Source: JALRHH01 sp964638875
GTDB lineage: Bacteria; Patescibacteriota; Saccharimonadia; Saccharimonadales; JALRHH01
NCBI GenBank assembly: GCA_964638875.1
Contig: CAZXBL010000002.1
Location: 1 to 43,166 of the forward strand
Reading direction: 5' to 3'
DNA: 43,166 nucleotides
Under the pieces are notes generated by a model that searched no databases, was not told the DNA's origin, and saw nothing but the letters and a program-made list of their open reading frames with translations. Within the stretch, counting starts at the first letter, position 1, and every line of letters begins with the position of its first letter. This document shows, one piece after another, positions 40,249-43,166 of the stretch. Both the position numbers and the translations under genes were made by a program.

Positions 40249-41142
40249 ATGTTTACTAAAAAGAAAAAGACTGATCAAAGACGAAGCCCTCAAGGTGGAC
40301 AACCCGCCAGTGTTTTTTCATACTATTCCAACAGGTCAGCGCCTGATGTGTCACGGGCCCGCTATGAGCCACCCTCCACCCATAAACGAGGCCTAGAGCG
40401 CCTTAAGCACACTCCAACACTCCTGGCTGGAATAGCGATAATCGTTTCGCTGATATACGCTTCGGTACTGAGTAATCAGCCACGAATACAGCTATATGCC
40501 AGTGAATCTGGCCGATCACTCCAGCGCTCTGAAGATGTATATAGTGATTTTATTGCAAAGAAACTCAGTAGTTCGGTCTTTAACAAGTCAAAGTTAACAT
40601 TCAGTAGTCAGTCGCTAATTGAAGCTCTTGAACGCGAATTCCCAGAAGTAGATAGTGCAATTGTCACCTTGCCCCTGGTTGGGCACAAACCAATTGTCAG
40701 GATAGCAGTATCCAATCCTGCATTTATCTTAGCAACGAGTCAAGGCGCATATTATGTGAATGATAAAGGAGTGCCTTTGGTACGCGTAAGTGACGTTCAG
40801 GAACAACCAAAGAATGTCTCTGTTGTGACGGATGAAGCCGGGCTGCCCATAAAGGTTGGTAAACAGGTACTAACTACCGACACGGTCGACTTTATATCCC
40901 AGTTGCTTGAACAGCTAAACGCCACTAAAACAGCCTATGAATCAGTAACGCTCCCCCTGGAAGCCAATGAAGTCCAGGTTAGGCTCACAGGAAGACCTTA
41001 CATTGTTCGCTTTAACAGCACCCAAGAGGCGCGTATTCAAGTTGGAACCCTTATAGCGGTCAAAGAGCGCTTAGAGGGGAAGGGGGAGGCCCCTAAAGAA
41101 TATATTGACGTAAGAGTAGAAGAGCGTGCTTACTACAAATAG
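40249..41142 (+). CDS. ftsQ: Cell division protein FtsQ/DivIB
   Basis: 297 residues. A long basic cytoplasmic tail, one helix (TLLAGIAIIVSLIYASVL), a POTRA domain (LIEALEREFPEVDSAIVTLPLVGHKPIVRIAVSNP) and the FtsQ beta domain (YYVNDKGVPLVRVSD ... YIDVRVEERAYYK). It recruits and regulates the FtsWI synthase with FtsL. Starts 10 bases after murG. It is the last gene of the cluster; no ftsA or ftsZ follows in this window. Confidence 0.9.
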   Translation: MFTKKKKTDQRRSPQGGQPASVFSYYSNRSAPDVSRARYEPPSTHKRGLERLKHTPTLLAGIAIIVSLIYASVLSNQPRIQLYASESGRSLQRSEDVYSDFIAKKLSSSVFNKSKLTFSSQSLIEALEREFPEVDSAIVTLPLVGHKPIVRIAVSNPAFILATSQGAYYVNDKGVPLVRVSDVQEQPKNVSVVTDEAGLPIKVGKQVLTTDTVDFISQLLEQLNATKTAYESVTLPLEANEVQVRLTGRPYIVRFNSTQEARIQVGTLIAVKERLEGKGEAPKEYIDVRVEERAYYK

Positions 41143-41782
41143 TAGCCATAGCTAACCATTTATATTCATTAGTGAAACCTCATAGCGTCCAAGTGATACA
41201 CCCTGTTCTACTGCTCTGCTAGTTCGTATTTTGTTCACACTTCCTTATGTGTAAAAAATAATATAAAACTATACAAAAGTATAAAAGTCAAATATTGTAA
41301 ATATTTAGGGAAATGGAGGGGAGCAGGGCAAAAGTATAATAAAGTCATGAAAAGTCAAAAATGCAAAACTTTTCACGGCCGTGACTGTGGAAAACTTTAT
41401 AATGCGTTGTAAATTGCGACGTGCGGGCTACCATGTGAGAAATATCACAACGCCATTTCGGGGGACTTTGTAGACGACAGTACTAAAAGCACAAGTGTGA
41501 AGTCATAGTAGGACTGCGGCATTACGCATATTAAACAAAACATCCATTTAACTAAAATAGTGCCCTGCAGAGGACGTACTAGTTATCACCTTGAAACTAT
41601 ATAATAGAGTCGCAAAATATACATTGTGCGACATCATGTCTATGTACGTAAATAGTGCTCTATCACATGGTTTCTGCAAGAATTTTTTCGGATCTCGCCC
41701 ACAACATCCACTTCAATTTTTTAATTACTGCTAGCCTCCACTGCCACGCTTCAGAAGCAGCATATGCCCGTACCGGACTCGT
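41143..41782. other. 640-base noncoding region with small structured elements
   Basis: No convincing gene on either strand. AT-rich from 41240 to 41340. TATAAT boxes at 41398-41403 and 41600-41605 on the plus strand, each followed by a hairpin: GCGTTGT/ACAACGC (41404-41453) and GTCGCA/TGCGAC (41609-41632). These could be small RNA genes. A palindrome CACGGCCGTG lies at 41374-41383. Confidence 0.35.
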
Positions 41783-42355
41783 CTACTTTACGAATCTAAA
41801 TGTTCTAAACATGTTCGTAAAACGTTCACTTAATTTGAAATTTTGATTTCTGACGATCCGGGGCTCGATGTCAACGATTACTAGATTAGAACCTTGTTTA
41901 ATAAACTGCCTCGGATCTGCATCATCCCACAACCACGTATCTTGTGATGAAACTTGGTAGCTATGGATAATTTTGGTCAAATCAGAGACTTCTTCTTCAG
42001 ACGGCTTGGAGATACTGCGTAGTAGCGGAACTTTGGCTACGAGTGTAGTACTTGGTGGCAGCAAATCGATGTCATAGGTTCTTGTACGCGCCAGTCCCCA
42101 TTCATGGTCTATAACCATTGCGCCACAAGCATTCGCCACTTTTGCCAACGCATTATCGGAAGCTTCCAGCGCTTCTACCAATTTCATCTGACGTGGACGT
42201 CCTTCTACACACAAATCAGCTCGTCTAATAAAATCTGTAGCTGAATCTGGCAAAAGATTCGCACGATAAGGGCTAACCTTACTCCCGTAATCGTATAAAG
42301 GCAACATTATACCTCCATGTTCAATCTGTTGTACGGGCTCCAGAAGTTCCGTCAT
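41783..42355 (-). CDS. Hypothetical protein (190 aa), CPR type
   Basis: Not firmly recognised. Soluble. The segment WLWDDADPRQFIKQGSNLVIVDIEPRIV resembles the catalytic-loop to DFG stretch of kinase-like folds (D-x-x-P-x-Q-F ... V-D-I-E-P), but no glycine-rich loop or lysine motif is seen, so kinase activity cannot be claimed. It starts 10 bases after the stop of the HARE-HTH gene, probably one operon. Confidence 0.6.
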   Translation of the reverse strand: MTELLEPVQQIEHGGIMLPLYDYGSKVSPYRANLLPDSATDFIRRADLCVEGRPRQMKLVEALEASDNALAKVANACGAMVIDHEWGLARTRTYDIDLLPPSTTLVAKVPLLRSISKPSEEEVSDLTKIIHSYQVSSQDTWLWDDADPRQFIKQGSNLVIVDIEPRIVRNQNFKLSERFTNMFRTFRFVK

Positions 42356-42365
42356 ACCAGGTAAT

Positions 42366-43166
42366 CTATTCTGCTTCGGCGAGGGTGTAGGTGGCTTTGG
42401 CTACGCGCTTGAACTGGGGCTTACCTTGTAGGTTCAGGAGGATGGTTGTTTCCTTCACGTAGCGGCTGTCCAGGACGCGCTTTACGATTTCGTCGCGATG
42501 AAGTGGTTCTTCTGCCTTCTTCAAAACATCTTCGATGATATCAGCGACAGTGCCCTTCTTGTAACCCCATTCCTTAAGGGCGTAAATGCCCCGACCGATC
42601 AGAACGAAACGCTTATCTTTGATAAGTTCATTGTGAATAGCTTGGGTAGTTACGTCCTTGCGCTTGAAATCACTGCCTTTGATAGCTTCGGCGATTTCGT
42701 TGAAGTGCATGTGCTTGCCGTGCTCTTTCAAAATAACGTAGATCTTGTCACGGATGTTCTTTGGGTTGACCATTGGCCACTTGATAAGTCCCCAGCGGTT
42801 GTTCAATGTTGCAAGGTGCTTGCTAACAGATGCCAATGATTCGGCGTGTTTTACATCCTTGTTGCCTGCTTTTTCAGCAAAAACAGCGATCTCAGCAGGT
42901 TCACCATGGTTCTTAATAGTTTCGATAAGCTTGGTGACTAAATCTTTGATCTTTTTCTCATCGTGGTGAGTTGTAACACCCACTGCGTGGTGAAAGTGAT
43001 CATTATCATCAATAACAGTTAATTCTGAGCATAGCTGTGCCAAGAATGCGACACGTGCTTGGTCAAGTTTAGTGTTATCGTTAGTAAAAACTGCGCTGAG
43101 ATCTTGGATACGAGCAACTTTGCCCATATCATTAACTGCAGTAATAAAAGCTTCTTGAACTTCTTG
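42366..43166 (-). CDS. HARE-HTH domain protein (C-terminal part, runs off the window)
   Basis: The frame is open to the right edge (13 more codons before ATG 43127: QEVQEAFITAVND), so the N terminus is missing. Two winged-helix units are seen at the C terminus: NIRDKIYVILKEHGKHMHFNEIAEAI...RFVLIGRGIYALKEWGY, the HARE-HTH pattern also found in RNA polymerase delta subunits, and TVADIIEDVLKKAEEPLHRDEIVKRV. In CPR genomes such C termini are often joined to a sigma-70 region 4 type HTH; whether that is so here lies outside the window. Likely a transcription factor. Confidence 0.7.
   Translation of the reverse strand, partial: QEVQEAFITAVNDMGKVARIQDLSAVFTNDNTKLDQARVAFLAQLCSELTVIDDNDHFHHAVGVTTHHDEKKIKDLVTKLIETIKNHGEPAEIAVFAEKAGNKDVKHAESLASVSKHLATLNNRWGLIKWPMVNPKNIRDKIYVILKEHGKHMHFNEIAEAIKGSDFKRKDVTTQAIHNELIKDKRFVLIGRGIYALKEWGYKKGTVADIIEDVLKKAEEPLHRDEIVKRVLDSRYVKETTILLNLQGKPQFKRVAKATYTLAEAE

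Noticed and set aside
41655..41846. 63-codon plus-strand ORF in the gap after ftsQ
   Set aside because: It overlaps the end of the minus-strand gene at 41783, has no ribosome binding site and looks unlike a protein.
1..43166. CRISPR arrays, insertion sequences, prophage genes or rRNA/tRNA genes
   Set aside because: No regularly spaced direct repeats, transposase or phage-like proteins, or rRNA/tRNA motifs were seen.

Overview
The window looks like a piece of a Candidate Phyla Radiation (Patescibacteria) genome, most likely Saccharibacteria (TM7). This is inferred from gene content and order: secA, an M16 peptidase, prfB and ftsEX followed by coiled-coil CHAP proteins, a condensed dcw cluster, an archaeal-type GlyRS, a Trm-G10-like methyltransferase and a HARE-HTH protein. 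The sequence carries an RF2 gene and several genes end in UGA, so the standard bacterial code applies. That argues against the recoded Gracilibacteria and Absconditabacteria. Two 10-base N runs (2808-2817 and 22098-22107) show that this is a scaffolded draft, probably metagenome-derived.

Layout. 1-4232: 3' part of secA, an M16 peptidase broken by an N gap, and prfB. 4266-10361: an orphan gene, ftsE-ftsX, two tandem PcsB-like secreted CHAP hydrolases and a CtpA-type protease, together a cell-wall remodelling block. 10446-15730: pyrG, a membrane protein, an intact CheY-like receiver, two small acidic or FHA proteins and a frameshifted small gene. 15830-17273 (minus): rpmA and a tRNA methyltransferase. 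17304-20923: an LPG-synthase-like membrane protein, xseA, xseB, a membrane-anchored methyltransferase and a TM protein. 21186-23805: an ICMT-like methyltransferase, a degenerate kinase and receiver pair, and recO. 23838-28659: lipoprotein, glyS, GmhB-like HAD phosphatase, C26 amidotransferase, YgjV-like membrane protein and a DUF4868/KwaB-like protein. 28770-32044: small proteins, DUF1761, DUF1801, a GH1 glycosidase and an acidic TM protein.

32272-41142 is a reduced dcw cluster: mraZ-rsmH-ftsL-ftsI-mraY-ftsW-murG-ftsQ. It has no Mur ligases, and long structured intergenic segments lie between its first genes. 41783-43166 (minus) holds two CPR-type proteins, the second running off the window.

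The most striking patterns are regulatory. Many first-in-transcript genes have a -10 box ending about 5-8 bases before the start codon and no ribosome binding site, which predicts leaderless mRNAs, while many operon-internal genes have clear Shine-Dalgarno sites. Two genes, recO and mraY, have start codons inside the 3' arm of a ~165-base imperfect palindrome. Other candidates for a second look are MraZ operator repeats, a 20-codon ORF followed by alternative hairpins before ftsL, a kinase and receiver pair that has lost its phosphotransfer residues, and a KwaB-like gene without KwaA.
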